Positions 17,853 to 25,503 of a stretch of DNA of 64,000 nucleotides are shown here, one piece after another. Numbering within the stretch: the stretch's first letter is position 1; each line of letters starts with the position of its first letter. Origin of the DNA: Candidatus Margulisiibacteriota bacterium (lineage in GTDB: Bacteria > Margulisbacteria > WOR-1 > O2-12-FULL-45-9 > XYB2-FULL-48-7); NCBI GenBank assembly GCA_041661965.1, contig JBAZTH010000002.1, forward strand, positions 310,001 through 374,000, written 5' to 3'. Made by a program: the position numbers and the translations under genes. The notes beneath the pieces are model-generated. The model was given only the letters and a program-made list of their open reading frames with translations. It was not told the origin of the DNA and did no database searches.

Positions 17853-17895
17853 TTTTCCCTGAAATCATCGCTCTTTCCCGCCGAAACAATTCCGT

Positions 17896-19857
17896 ATGAA
17901 CAGTCAACCGGTCTTTCACGATCGTCGAATCCAAAGGTACTGCAACCTTAAGACATTGTCCGACGGCGCCCGCCTGACCTGGGGCTTAGAGGCTTACGCT
18001 AAAAACAGAGCTTTTTTATCCCGCGCCTCTGAAGCCGCCGCCTTGCTCCAGGAGAAAGCTTGTCAGGCCGGGCATCGAAGCAACTTCAGCAAGGGCAAGT
18101 TCTTCGCCGCCGCGACGCTGGCCATCAAGGCCCACGTGTACGACACCGGCGTCCCGATCAGGCGGAAGGCACATGAATTGTACGTCTACCATATGCTCCG
18201 GATCCAGGAACGGCTGGCCCAAGCCGACGTCCCTTATCTCGGGGGCGATGCCTATGTCGCCGTTTGGCTGCACGATACAGTGGAAGATACCTCGTTAAGC
18301 CTTGAAAATATTGAGCGGGTTTTTGGCCGGCGGGTCAGCGGAATAGTTAATGTCTTGACCAATTTGAAGACGAGCAAGCAAGAAACCAAATTCCAGCAGG
18401 CCGGGCGCTACGAACCAAGGTTCATTAGTTCAACTATGGACTATTTGGAGGCTTTATATATCAAAATGGCCGACCTCGACGACTACTTTAATACCTGCGA
18501 CAGGTTGAGCCCGGAAAGCAAATTCTATCACTTTCGATTCGTCGATGAAGTTGTCTATCCCTTGGCCGTGGCCGTGGTTGGGGCGAGAGAAATGGCCGTC
18601 GCCGTCGCCAACAAAGCAATGGCCGTTGCCCACCCCGATTACGCCAAATACGCCGCCAGGTTCAAACAAATACAAACCGAGCCGATCCAGTCGGTAACCA
18701 GGCTGATAACCGAGGCCCTCAATAATAACGGCCTCCAAGCTGAAGTGAAGGCCGTACTCCGCACTCCTTATGAAATGCTGCTCAAGGAGCGGGCGGAATC
18801 GGCCGAAGAAAAATGGCTTTTCCGCCGCCGCCAACAACTCCCCGAAAGCTACGACCTCCCGCCCAGTCCCAAGGAGGAGGGCCCATCCTTAACCGAACGC
18901 GACCTGTTCTTTTTTGATATCATAACGCAAGATCCTCTCGCCTGTTATCAGGCGCGGGCTCTCTTGTCCGTCGCCAAAGTCTGCGGGCCCCTTTTGCCGG
19001 AACGAAGCCGTGATTTTATCGAGCACCCTAAGCCGAACGGTTATCGGGCGCTCCATCTTGAGTTTGCCGCCCCACTACGGGTCAGGATTTTTTCACGGGA
19101 AATGGAAACGACCAATCGCCTGGGAATGGCCGCCGGAAAAGTTCCTCTTTCGGCAACAACCCCGCTCGTTTCTCCTCTCTTGTCCGAAGAAACTCTAGAG
19201 CTCGTTCAAATTGCGGACCGGGAAAGCCGGCGTCATCTTCTGCAAAAACTCCCTGCCATCAGGGAAGTAGAAATTCAGACCATGTCCCATTTCGGAAAAA
19301 TTAAAGTGGCCCATCGCGCCCGGGTCGATCAACGGAGCAATTGGTTCGAACTGGCGGCCGCCTGCAACCCTGATTATCCCTTCAGGCTGGCGAGCGGCCT
19401 CTGGGACGGCGAAACTTTCAGGGATGCCCAGTTAGGCGAAAGTTTCCGCTGGTTCACCGGACAAAAGGTCGCGCTGACGCTGGCGCAAAAAACATTGGGA
19501 CATGACGTCTATTCGTTCGTCCGGGAGCCCTCGCTCCTTGAGCAATTGAAAAAAACGGCTCTCGGCTGGTCGACAGCCGACCAGATAAGTCTGGGGAAAA
19601 AGATGCTAGCGCGGGGGATTAGAGCGGCGGCCGCTCGCGGGGTCGATCTTTTCTCTTACCTTGATATTCACACCCAACTCGACGCCTTTTCCGTTGAGGA
19701 CCCTTGGTTTGAAGAGGCGTCCGACTTTCTTGAAGACACTTATAAGATCAACTGGGTTTCGGCCGATGATTTTTACCGAAAGATCGCGACGGGAGCGGCG
19801 GCCCTACCGGACATCATCGGCGTTTTTTTCGTGACGCGTCTTCATGCCCTCCCTTAA
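17896..19857 (+). CDS. Divergent RelA/SpoT homologue (HD hydrolase + altered synthetase domain)
   Basis: A 653-residue protein related to bifunctional (p)ppGpp enzymes. The HD hydrolase domain (about 75-235) keeps the metal residues: His93 in KAHELYVYH, LHDTVEDT at 125-132, and IKMADLDDYFNT at 189-200. A synthetase-like domain (about 285-480) keeps KPNGYRALHLEF (379-390) and EIQT...AHRAR (459-476), but the basic G-R-x-K and D-x-x-x-x-R motifs of active synthetases are not seen (the latter reads DIITQD, 341-346). No TGS or ACT domain is visible, although the last 90 residues resemble the helical segment after TGS. The likely role is a (p)ppGpp or related nucleotide hydrolase with a non-synthesising second domain. 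No Shine-Dalgarno. Its stop is shared with tyrA (TTAA). Confidence 0.75.
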   Translation: MNSQPVFHDRRIQRYCNLKTLSDGARLTWGLEAYAKNRAFLSRASEAAALLQEKACQAGHRSNFSKGKFFAAATLAIKAHVYDTGVPIRRKAHELYVYHMLRIQERLAQADVPYLGGDAYVAVWLHDTVEDTSLSLENIERVFGRRVSGIVNVLTNLKTSKQETKFQQAGRYEPRFISSTMDYLEALYIKMADLDDYFNTCDRLSPESKFYHFRFVDEVVYPLAVAVVGAREMAVAVANKAMAVAHPDYAKYAARFKQIQTEPIQSVTRLITEALNNNGLQAEVKAVLRTPYEMLLKERAESAEEKWLFRRRQQLPESYDLPPSPKEEGPSLTERDLFFFDIITQDPLACYQARALLSVAKVCGPLLPERSRDFIEHPKPNGYRALHLEFAAPLRVRIFSREMETTNRLGMAAGKVPLSATTPLVSPLLSEETLELVQIADRESRRHLLQKLPAIREVEIQTMSHFGKIKVAHRARVDQRSNWFELAAACNPDYPFRLASGLWDGETFRDAQLGESFRWFTGQKVALTLAQKTLGHDVYSFVREPSLLEQLKKTALGWSTADQISLGKKMLARGIRAAAARGVDLFSYLDIHTQLDAFSVEDPWFEEASDFLEDTYKINWVSADDFYRKIATGAAALPDIIGVFFVTRLHALP

Positions 19858-20702
19858 GGGCTGAAGAGTCGGTCCCGAAATTGTTTCGCTCTGGCCAATT
19901 CCTCGCGGATTTTTTCGCCGTTCCCCTCTTTGATCAACCCTTCCAGGCTGGCGAGCGCCCGCTTGAAAGAACCGATCATCTTCAGGACCGCTTTTTTATT
20001 GGTCGTGAACATATCGACCCCCAGGATCGGGTCGCCCGAAGCGACGCGCGTGGCATCGCGAAAACCGGACGCGGCGCATTTGCTCATCAGCTCTTTTTGC
20101 TCTTCGGCGCCGATCACGTTGACCAATGAAGCCGCGAGCGCCAGCGGCAAATGACTGACCGCCGCCACAACCAGGTCGTGGACCTTTGGCTCCATCTCAA
20201 TTGTCTTGGCGCCGGTTTTTTGGACCTGTTCGGCCACTTTTTCCAGCGCCCGCTGGCTGGTCTTGGAAGTTTTGGTAAGAATCCAGCTCCGACCTTCAAA
20301 CAAATCGGCTTCGGCCGCTTCAAGTTTAAAGGTCTCTTTGCCGGCCATCGGGTGGCCGCCGACATAATACGCTCCCTTGGGCATTAATTTTTCCGCCTGG
20401 GAGACGATCTCGTATTTCGAACTGCCGACGTCGCTGACGATCGCCCCTTTCTTCAAATGCGGCGCGATCTCGGTCAAAACCGGAATAATGAGGTTGAGCG
20501 GCGTGCAAATAAAGACCAAGTCGGCTTCTTTGACCCCCTTAACATGGTCGGTCGTCCCTTCGTCGATCGCCCCCAGCGCCAATCCCTTTTGGATGGTTGT
20601 TTCCTGTCGGGGAATCCCGACGATCACGACCTCTCCCTTTTTTTTGAGGGCCAGTCCCAAGGAGCCGCCGATCAAACCGAGACCGATAATTGCGATTCTC
20701 AT
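19854..20702 (-). CDS. tyrA: Prephenate/arogenate dehydrogenase
   Basis: Oxidative decarboxylation of prephenate (or arogenate) in tyrosine synthesis. 282 residues: Rossmann motif IIGLGLIGGSLGLAL at the start, DVGSSK near 91, GGHPMAGKE near 114, the substrate motif VSHLPLALAASL near 187 and SGFRDATRVASGDP near 213. No ACT or chorismate mutase domain. Shine-Dalgarno AGGAGAGG in front. Last gene of the minus unit that begins at the homocitrate-synthase-family gene. Confidence 0.93.
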   Translation of the reverse strand: MRIAIIGLGLIGGSLGLALKKKGEVVIVGIPRQETTIQKGLALGAIDEGTTDHVKGVKEADLVFICTPLNLIIPVLTEIAPHLKKGAIVSDVGSSKYEIVSQAEKLMPKGAYYVGGHPMAGKETFKLEAAEADLFEGRSWILTKTSKTSQRALEKVAEQVQKTGAKTIEMEPKVHDLVVAAVSHLPLALAASLVNVIGAEEQKELMSKCAASGFRDATRVASGDPILGVDMFTTNKKAVLKMIGSFKRALASLEGLIKEGNGEKIREELARAKQFRDRLFSP

Positions 20703-20709
20703 ACCTCTC

Positions 20710-21891
20710 CTATCGAAAAAGATAAGTCAGCAGTTCGTAGCCGTGCTTGATCTTCAACTTTGATTTTTTGATCTGCCGTTCGCTGTAACCTTTGACCTTG
20801 TCCGAACACAATTTATTGTACGACGAAAAGATCGCGAAGGGAACAGGGTCCGCAGTATGGGTCATCAGCTTGATCGGGGTCGGATGGTCGGGCAGGACCA
20901 TGACCTTGGCGTTGATTTCCTTGTCACGGATCTTCTTCAAGATCGGCCCGACGACCAATTTGTCAAAATCTTCGATCGCCTGGATCTTATGCTTCACATC
21001 CCCCTCATGTCCCGCTTCGTCCGGCGCTTCGACATGGATAAAGACCACGTCCCGACGCTTGATGGCATTCAGGGCGGACTTGGCTTTTCCCGCGTAGTTG
21101 GTGTCGAGATAGCCGGTCGCGCCGGGAACGGTCACGATCTCCATCCCGACGATCTGACCAAGACCTTTTAACAGATGGACCGCGGTAATTACCGCCGCGC
21201 TCTTGCCGTATTTGCTGGGAAAGGATTGGATATGCGGCGAAGCCCCCTGCCCCCACGGCCAAATAATCGTCGCCTTTGATTTCATTTGTTTGAGAATAAG
21301 TTCGCTCTCATTGATCAGCGGTAGCAGGAACTCTTCCCCGCGTCCCTTGGGCAGATGCCCGGCGATCTTTTTACCGGTAATATCATGCGGCGGAGTGGTC
21401 TTGGTGCCGGTCAATCGCTGAACTTCGCCGCGGCTTAGGCCGCGAAAAACCAGGAGGTTCCGGTAACTCAACCCCGGAATAAACTCGACCTTTTTGGAAC
21501 CGATCTTTTTGCCCAACTCTTTAAAGACCCGCTTGGCCTCTTCGGTTGAAATATGGCCGGCGGTAAAATCTTTCATTAAGCCGTCTTTAAGGGTAACTAA
21601 ATTACAGCGAAAAGCAACGTCATTCTCGCCCAATTTGATTCCCAGACTGGCCGCTTCCAAGGGACCCCGTCCGGTATAGCCCTTTTTGGGATCGTAACCG
21701 AAAATGCTCATTGCCGCGACGTCGGAGCCGGGAGTCATGCCGGTCGGAATATTTTTGGTCCAGCCGCAGATACCGTATTGGGCGATATAATCAAGATTAG
21801 GGGTCTTGGCCGCTTCCAGGGGGGTCTTTCCGTTCAGTTCCTTAAGCGGCAGGTCGGACATTCCGTCACCGATAATTACGAAGTATTTCAT
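20710..21891 (-). CDS. apgM: Cofactor-independent phosphoglycerate mutase, archaeal type
   Basis: Interconverts 3- and 2-phosphoglycerate with two metals in the alkaline-phosphatase fold. 393 residues: IIGDGMSDLP at the start with the first metal Asp, GMTPGSDVAAMSIFGYD near 52 with the phospho-Ser, HVEAPDEAGHEGD near 275 and LPDHPTPIK near 328. This is the ApgM type rather than the GpmI type. AAGGAGA Shine-Dalgarno in front. Start overlaps the cvpA end by 26 nt. Confidence 0.92.
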   Translation of the reverse strand: MKYFVIIGDGMSDLPLKELNGKTPLEAAKTPNLDYIAQYGICGWTKNIPTGMTPGSDVAAMSIFGYDPKKGYTGRGPLEAASLGIKLGENDVAFRCNLVTLKDGLMKDFTAGHISTEEAKRVFKELGKKIGSKKVEFIPGLSYRNLLVFRGLSRGEVQRLTGTKTTPPHDITGKKIAGHLPKGRGEEFLLPLINESELILKQMKSKATIIWPWGQGASPHIQSFPSKYGKSAAVITAVHLLKGLGQIVGMEIVTVPGATGYLDTNYAGKAKSALNAIKRRDVVFIHVEAPDEAGHEGDVKHKIQAIEDFDKLVVGPILKKIRDKEINAKVMVLPDHPTPIKLMTHTADPVPFAIFSSYNKLCSDKVKGYSERQIKKSKLKIKHGYELLTYLFR

Positions 21892-22555
21892 TGAGTTCTC
21901 CTTTTTTAGGAGCTGTTTCGCTCTCTGGGGTAAACTTAAGCAGTTCTTTTTCTAATCGAGCCTTGGCCTTTTCCACTTCCACCAGCTTTTTTTTCAACTC
22001 GTCAGGATTATCTTGCGAAAGATCGCCGATTTCAACGTGGATCTTGTTGATAATATTTTCCCGCATCGTTTGATTGATCTGCGGGACGGTCTTTTTGGCC
22101 AAGGGAAACGCCCATTGATAGGCGGAAATGGAAAGCTTGGCCAGGAACGCTTCATTGATCGCGGTTTTAAAAGCGGCTGGAATAGCCAGCGCTAAGGCCA
22201 GTTGCAGCGCCAATCCCAAAACCAATAAGCCCCGTCCGCCGCCGACGATCCCGCCCAAAACCCGGTCGACCGGTCCCAGGACCGTGACTGTAATGATCCT
22301 TTTAAGCAAGAGGCCGAGAAGCAGTTCCAAAATAACCAGCGTAACCAGCCAGACAAAAATAAAAGTCATGACGGTCGCAATGTTCAGGTAATCTTTGTAA
22401 ACTGGCGAGTAGGCGGAAAAAAACTCGATGACCGCGGCAGAGGCAAAAAGAGCCAGAAAAAAGGTTATGACGCCGCCAAGGGATCTGGCAAATCCGTCAC
22501 GCACGCCCAAAAAAACAAAACCAACGACAAGCAGCCCGATTATCAGGTCGGCCAT
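21866..22555 (-). CDS. cvpA: CvpA family membrane protein
   Basis: A 229-residue protein with four predicted hydrophobic segments (about 3-20, 25-48, 62-86, 102-128) in the CvpA pattern, including a DRVLGGIVGGGRGLLVL motif near residue 97, followed by a soluble tail with a short coiled coil rich in Lys/Glu (about 175-215). CvpA homologues affect colicin V export, biofilm or envelope stability; the mechanism is not settled. It starts one base after the purE stop. Confidence 0.82.
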   Translation of the reverse strand: MADLIIGLLVVGFVFLGVRDGFARSLGGVITFFLALFASAAVIEFFSAYSPVYKDYLNIATVMTFIFVWLVTLVILELLLGLLLKRIITVTVLGPVDRVLGGIVGGGRGLLVLGLALQLALALAIPAAFKTAINEAFLAKLSISAYQWAFPLAKKTVPQINQTMRENIINKIHVEIGDLSQDNPDELKKKLVEVEKAKARLEKELLKFTPESETAPKKGELNEILRNYR

Positions 22556-22556
22556 A

Positions 22557-23006
22557 CTACCCCTTCGCGAGCTCTGACTTTAATGCTTTCAACTTCTCTT
22601 TAAGTTCCGGATATTTCAAGGCCAGGATCTGCGCGGCCAGGATCGCCGCGTTGCGCGCCCCGTCGATCGCGACCGTCGCGACCGGCACACCGGACGGCAT
22701 TTGGACGATGGCAAAGAGGGCGTCATGCCCGGATAAACTTGGCGAATGAAGCGGGACCCCGATCACCGGCAAGACCGTGCCGGCCGCGACGATCCCGGGG
22801 AGCGCGGCGGCCATGCCGGCGGCGGCAATGATCAGGTCATATTTGCTTTCCGCCGCTACGGCGTACTCTTCAACCGCTTTGGGGGCGCGGTGGGCCGAAG
22901 CGACGGTAACGTCGTATTCAATGCCGAATTCCTTCAGTTGTTTCTCCGTCTTTTCCAGGACCGGCAGGTCCGATTTGCTTCCCAGAATTATTCCTACTTT
23001 CGGCAT
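22557..23006 (-). CDS. purE: N5-carboxyaminoimidazole ribonucleotide mutase
   Basis: Converts N5-CAIR to CAIR in purine synthesis. 149 residues with the class I pattern: GSKSDLPVLEKT, VASAHRAPKAVEEYA near residue 36, AAAGMAAALPGIVA near 62 and GVPLHSPSLSGHDALF near 84. AAGGAGA Shine-Dalgarno before the ATG. purK is not in the window, although the PurE class with the SAHR motif normally works with it. Confidence 0.94.
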   Translation of the reverse strand: MPKVGIILGSKSDLPVLEKTEKQLKEFGIEYDVTVASAHRAPKAVEEYAVAAESKYDLIIAAAGMAAALPGIVAAGTVLPVIGVPLHSPSLSGHDALFAIVQMPSGVPVATVAIDGARNAAILAAQILALKYPELKEKLKALKSELAKG

Positions 23007-23016
23007 GTCTTTCTCC

Positions 23017-24252
23017 TTACGCCGGGGTAACCGTCATAATTTTGCGGGCCTGGTCCGGATACTTGGCGACGAACATCAATTCATCCTTGGTCAGCGGTTT
23101 CTGGGTATGGACGTTGGCATAGCGGGCCAGCTCGAGGATCCTTTCGGCCTCCTTGTCATCTTTGAATTCGATCTCCAATTTGCCGAAAACATTGTAAAAA
23201 CCTTTGATGCCGCTGTATTCCCCAACCGTGATCTGGCGGCCGGTCTCAACCAATTCGGCTTCGCCCCGTCCCAGCTCTTCATAATCGTAAAGCTCATAAT
23301 TGCGGCGATCTTTGAGAGCGCCGTCGGCGTGGATCCCCGATTCGTGAGCAAAAGCATTGGCCCCAACCCCCACCTGATTGACCGGAATTGGAATTTTGAA
23401 AGCGTAAGAAGCATATTTGGCAATATGCCAGGCTTTGTCGAGCTTGATCCCTTCCGGGAAAAGCCCCTTATCTTTCAACCCGCTGCCGTACTTAAGGGCC
23501 AGCAGGACCGAAAGCATGTCGGCGTTTCCAGCCCGCTCCCCCACTCCGTTGACCGTGGTGTTGATGTAGGCGTCCTGCCCGCCATCGATCGCTCCTTTTG
23601 CCCCCATGACCGAGCAAGCGACCGCCATGCCGATATCGTTATGGCAATGAAGCTCTATCGGCAGCTTGATCTCTTGGGCAATTGCCTTGATCCGTTCGTA
23701 AATGGTCTGCGGGTCATCGGCGCCGAGGGTGTCGCAATAGCGAAGACGTTTGGCCCCCCGCTCCTTGGCCGCCTTACCGAACTTGATCAGAAATTCGAGA
23801 TCGGTCCGGGAGGCATCCTCCGCGTTTACGCCGACCGTTTCCGCGCCATAGGCGTAAGCAGCCTCAACCGCTTCCCCCATACTGGCAATAATCGATTTCT
23901 CGTCCATTTTTCCCTGGAATTTGCCGGTCAACATAACCGCGGAGGTCGACATGGAAAGGTTGAGATGCTTGAGTTTCGGGACAAATTTGAAGGAAAGGTC
24001 GACATCCTTTTTTATCGCGCGGGCCCAACCCTCAAGCTTCATCGGGGCCAGGGCCCCCATTTCCGCTAATTCCAGGTTGGCATTGAGATAATTCGTTTCA
24101 TGCTTGGTGAAAGGGAAGCCGAATTCCGATTGATAAACTCCCATTTCGTTCAAAAGCATGTTCAGAATGGTTTTTTCCAGTTTCGCCATGCCAATCCTGG
24201 CGGTTTGCACGCCATCGCGATTGGTTACGTCCAAGATATGAATTTTTGGCAT
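23017..24252 (-). CDS. Homocitrate/2-isopropylmalate synthase family enzyme; Re-citrate synthase possible
   Basis: Condenses acetyl-CoA with a 2-oxoacid through the HMG-CoA-lyase-like TIM barrel. 411 residues: DVTNRDGVQ near residue 6 in place of the usual D-T-T-L-R-D-G-E-Q, ELHCHNDIGMA near 200 with metal His residues, NTTVNGVGERAGNAD near 235 and FAHESGIHADGALKDR near 300. No C-terminal leucine-regulatory domain. Candidate products are homocitrate, isopropylmalate or (R-type) citrate; sequence reading cannot decide. The start at 24252 (MPKIHILDV) has an AAAGGGGG Shine-Dalgarno. It leads the unit with purE, cvpA, apgM and tyrA. Confidence 0.82.
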   Translation of the reverse strand: MPKIHILDVTNRDGVQTARIGMAKLEKTILNMLLNEMGVYQSEFGFPFTKHETNYLNANLELAEMGALAPMKLEGWARAIKKDVDLSFKFVPKLKHLNLSMSTSAVMLTGKFQGKMDEKSIIASMGEAVEAAYAYGAETVGVNAEDASRTDLEFLIKFGKAAKERGAKRLRYCDTLGADDPQTIYERIKAIAQEIKLPIELHCHNDIGMAVACSVMGAKGAIDGGQDAYINTTVNGVGERAGNADMLSVLLALKYGSGLKDKGLFPEGIKLDKAWHIAKYASYAFKIPIPVNQVGVGANAFAHESGIHADGALKDRRNYELYDYEELGRGEAELVETGRQITVGEYSGIKGFYNVFGKLEIEFKDDKEAERILELARYANVHTQKPLTKDELMFVAKYPDQARKIMTVTPA

Positions 24253-24275
24253 AAATAGCCCCCCTTTATAAGTCA

Positions 24276-24304
24276 ATTATAACGTACCTTCCATTCTTTA
24301 ACAA
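24276..24304 (-). promoter_or_regulatory. Promoter of the synthase-purE-cvpA-apgM-tyrA unit
   Basis: On the minus strand TTGTTA (24299-24304), a 17-base spacer and TATAAT (24276-24281). The start near 24269 leaves a leader of about 17 bases with a Shine-Dalgarno, so this unit is a leadered exception. Confidence 0.65.
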
Positions 24305-24309
24305 GCGTC

Positions 24310-24339
24310 CTCGCCTTGGCTTGGCGAGCATGTTATACT
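24310..24339 (+). promoter_or_regulatory. aroE: aroE -10 box with adjacent inverted repeat
   Basis: TATACT (24334-24339) ends nine bases before the aroE ATG. Just upstream is the inverted repeat CTCGCC-TTGGCTT-GGCGAG (24310-24328), occupying the place of the -35. It may be an operator or the stem of a small hairpin; no regulator is suggested by the neighbours. Confidence 0.5.
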
Positions 24340-24348
24340 ATTTCGAGC

Positions 24349-25197
24349 ATGAAAAAACTAATCGGCTTGGTCGGCTATCCTTTAGGCCACAGCGTTTCGC
24401 CGGCAATGCACAACGCCGCTTTCAAAGAGCTCGGCATCGACTATGAGTATGTCCCGTTTGAGGTCGATCAGCACGATTTGGCCCAAGCGGTCGGCGGCTT
24501 TCGCGCTCTTCATATCGCCGGCTTTAATGTTACAGTTCCGCACAAGGAAACGATCATCCCGCAGCTCGATGAGATCACCAAGCTGGCGGAAGTGATCGGG
24601 GCGGTCAACACCGTCCAAAACCAGGAAGGAACCCTGATCGGCTACAACACCGACGGCCCCGGCTTTCTGGATTCACTTCGGGAAGACGCCGGGTTCGAAC
24701 CCAAAGGGAAAGAGGTTGTCATTCTGGGCGCCGGAGGGGCCAGTCGGGCGGTCTCGATCATGCTGGCGGAAACCGGTGTTAAGTCCCTGGTAATTGCCGA
24801 TCTTGATGAAGAAAAGGCAAAACTATTGGCCGAACAAACCAGTTCCTTTTCTAAGATCAATTGCCGCCACGCTCCTCTTGATAGCCAGGAGCTTAATAAA
24901 GCAATCGCTTCGACCGACCTGCTGGTCAACACGACCCCAGTCGGCATGTCGCCAAAAATTGAGTTTTCTCCCTTGCCGGCCGCGGCCGAATTAAACAAAA
25001 AGACCCTGGTTTACGATTTGGTCTATAATCCGGCGGAAACAAGACTGATCAAAGAGGCAAAAGTTCGGGGCTGCAAAACTTGTTCCGGGTTAGGAATGCT
25101 GATCCGGCAGGGGGCCCTCGCGTTTACGATCTTTACCGGCGAAGAACCGCCGATTGATGTCATGTGGCAAGCGGCCCAAGGGGCCCTCAAGCGTTAA
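24349..25197 (+). CDS. aroE: Shikimate dehydrogenase
   Basis: NADP-dependent reduction of 3-dehydroshikimate. 282 residues from the ATG at 24349 (MKKLIGLVGYPLGHSVSPAM): substrate motif GHSVSP, NVTVPHKE with the catalytic Lys near 65, YNTDGPGF with the catalytic Asp near 100, the nucleotide motif GAGGASRAV near 130 and the terminal G-x-G-M-L-I-x-Q-G segment. An in-frame codon 33 bases upstream is rejected because it lies before the -10 box. The stop is shared with the opposing small gene (TTAA). Confidence 0.95.
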   Translation: MKKLIGLVGYPLGHSVSPAMHNAAFKELGIDYEYVPFEVDQHDLAQAVGGFRALHIAGFNVTVPHKETIIPQLDEITKLAEVIGAVNTVQNQEGTLIGYNTDGPGFLDSLREDAGFEPKGKEVVILGAGGASRAVSIMLAETGVKSLVIADLDEEKAKLLAEQTSSFSKINCRHAPLDSQELNKAIASTDLLVNTTPVGMSPKIEFSPLPAAAELNKKTLVYDLVYNPAETRLIKEAKVRGCKTCSGLGMLIRQGALAFTIFTGEEPPIDVMWQAAQGALKR

Positions 25198-25427
25198 TCG
25201 GCTCTTAATCCGGAAAAACTTAAAAATTTCTCCGCCATCTCTTTGATTTTATTGAACATGCTAACAACGACCAAGCGAGGGTCCAGCCGCGAACAATTAG
25301 CACAAAGCCGGAATTTGATCTGCGGCGCACAGCATAGTTCATCGTCAAAGTAAAAACATCTCTTGGTCGACCGTTTCGGCCGATAAACAACGATCTCGCC
25401 AATTTCATCAATCCTATGAGTTTGCAT
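25194..25427 (-). CDS. Small cysteine-cluster protein, hypothetical
   Basis: A 77-residue frame starting MQTHRIDEIGEIVVYRP. Five cysteines are clustered: KRCF (24), LCC (32-33) and LCANC (42, 45), which could bind zinc or an iron-sulfur cluster; the last 25 residues form an amphipathic helix (MFNKIKEMAEKFLSF). No family recognised. Support for a real gene: the tight Cys cluster and the shared-stop overlap with aroE seen at most convergent pairs here. Against: no near Shine-Dalgarno (GGAGGGGG is 19 bases away) and no clear -10. Confidence 0.5.
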   Translation of the reverse strand: MQTHRIDEIGEIVVYRPKRSTKRCFYFDDELCCAPQIKFRLCANCSRLDPRLVVVSMFNKIKEMAEKFLSFSGLRAD

Positions 25428-25503
25428 CTACCCATCTCTCGCCGATCCCCCTCCGTAATTTCACCTAACTTGTTTTGGCAATAAAATTGCTTTCTTTGTC
25501 ACC

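Noticed and set aside
22777..24069. 430-codon plus-strand frame opposite purE and the synthase-family gene
   Set aside because: Antisense to two clearly conserved genes; no ribosome site, no motifs, low-complexity composition.
25220..25435. 71-codon minus-strand frame overlapping the Cys-cluster gene
   Set aside because: Overlaps the 25194-25427 frame almost fully; it lacks the Cys cluster and has a low-complexity Arg/Trp composition.
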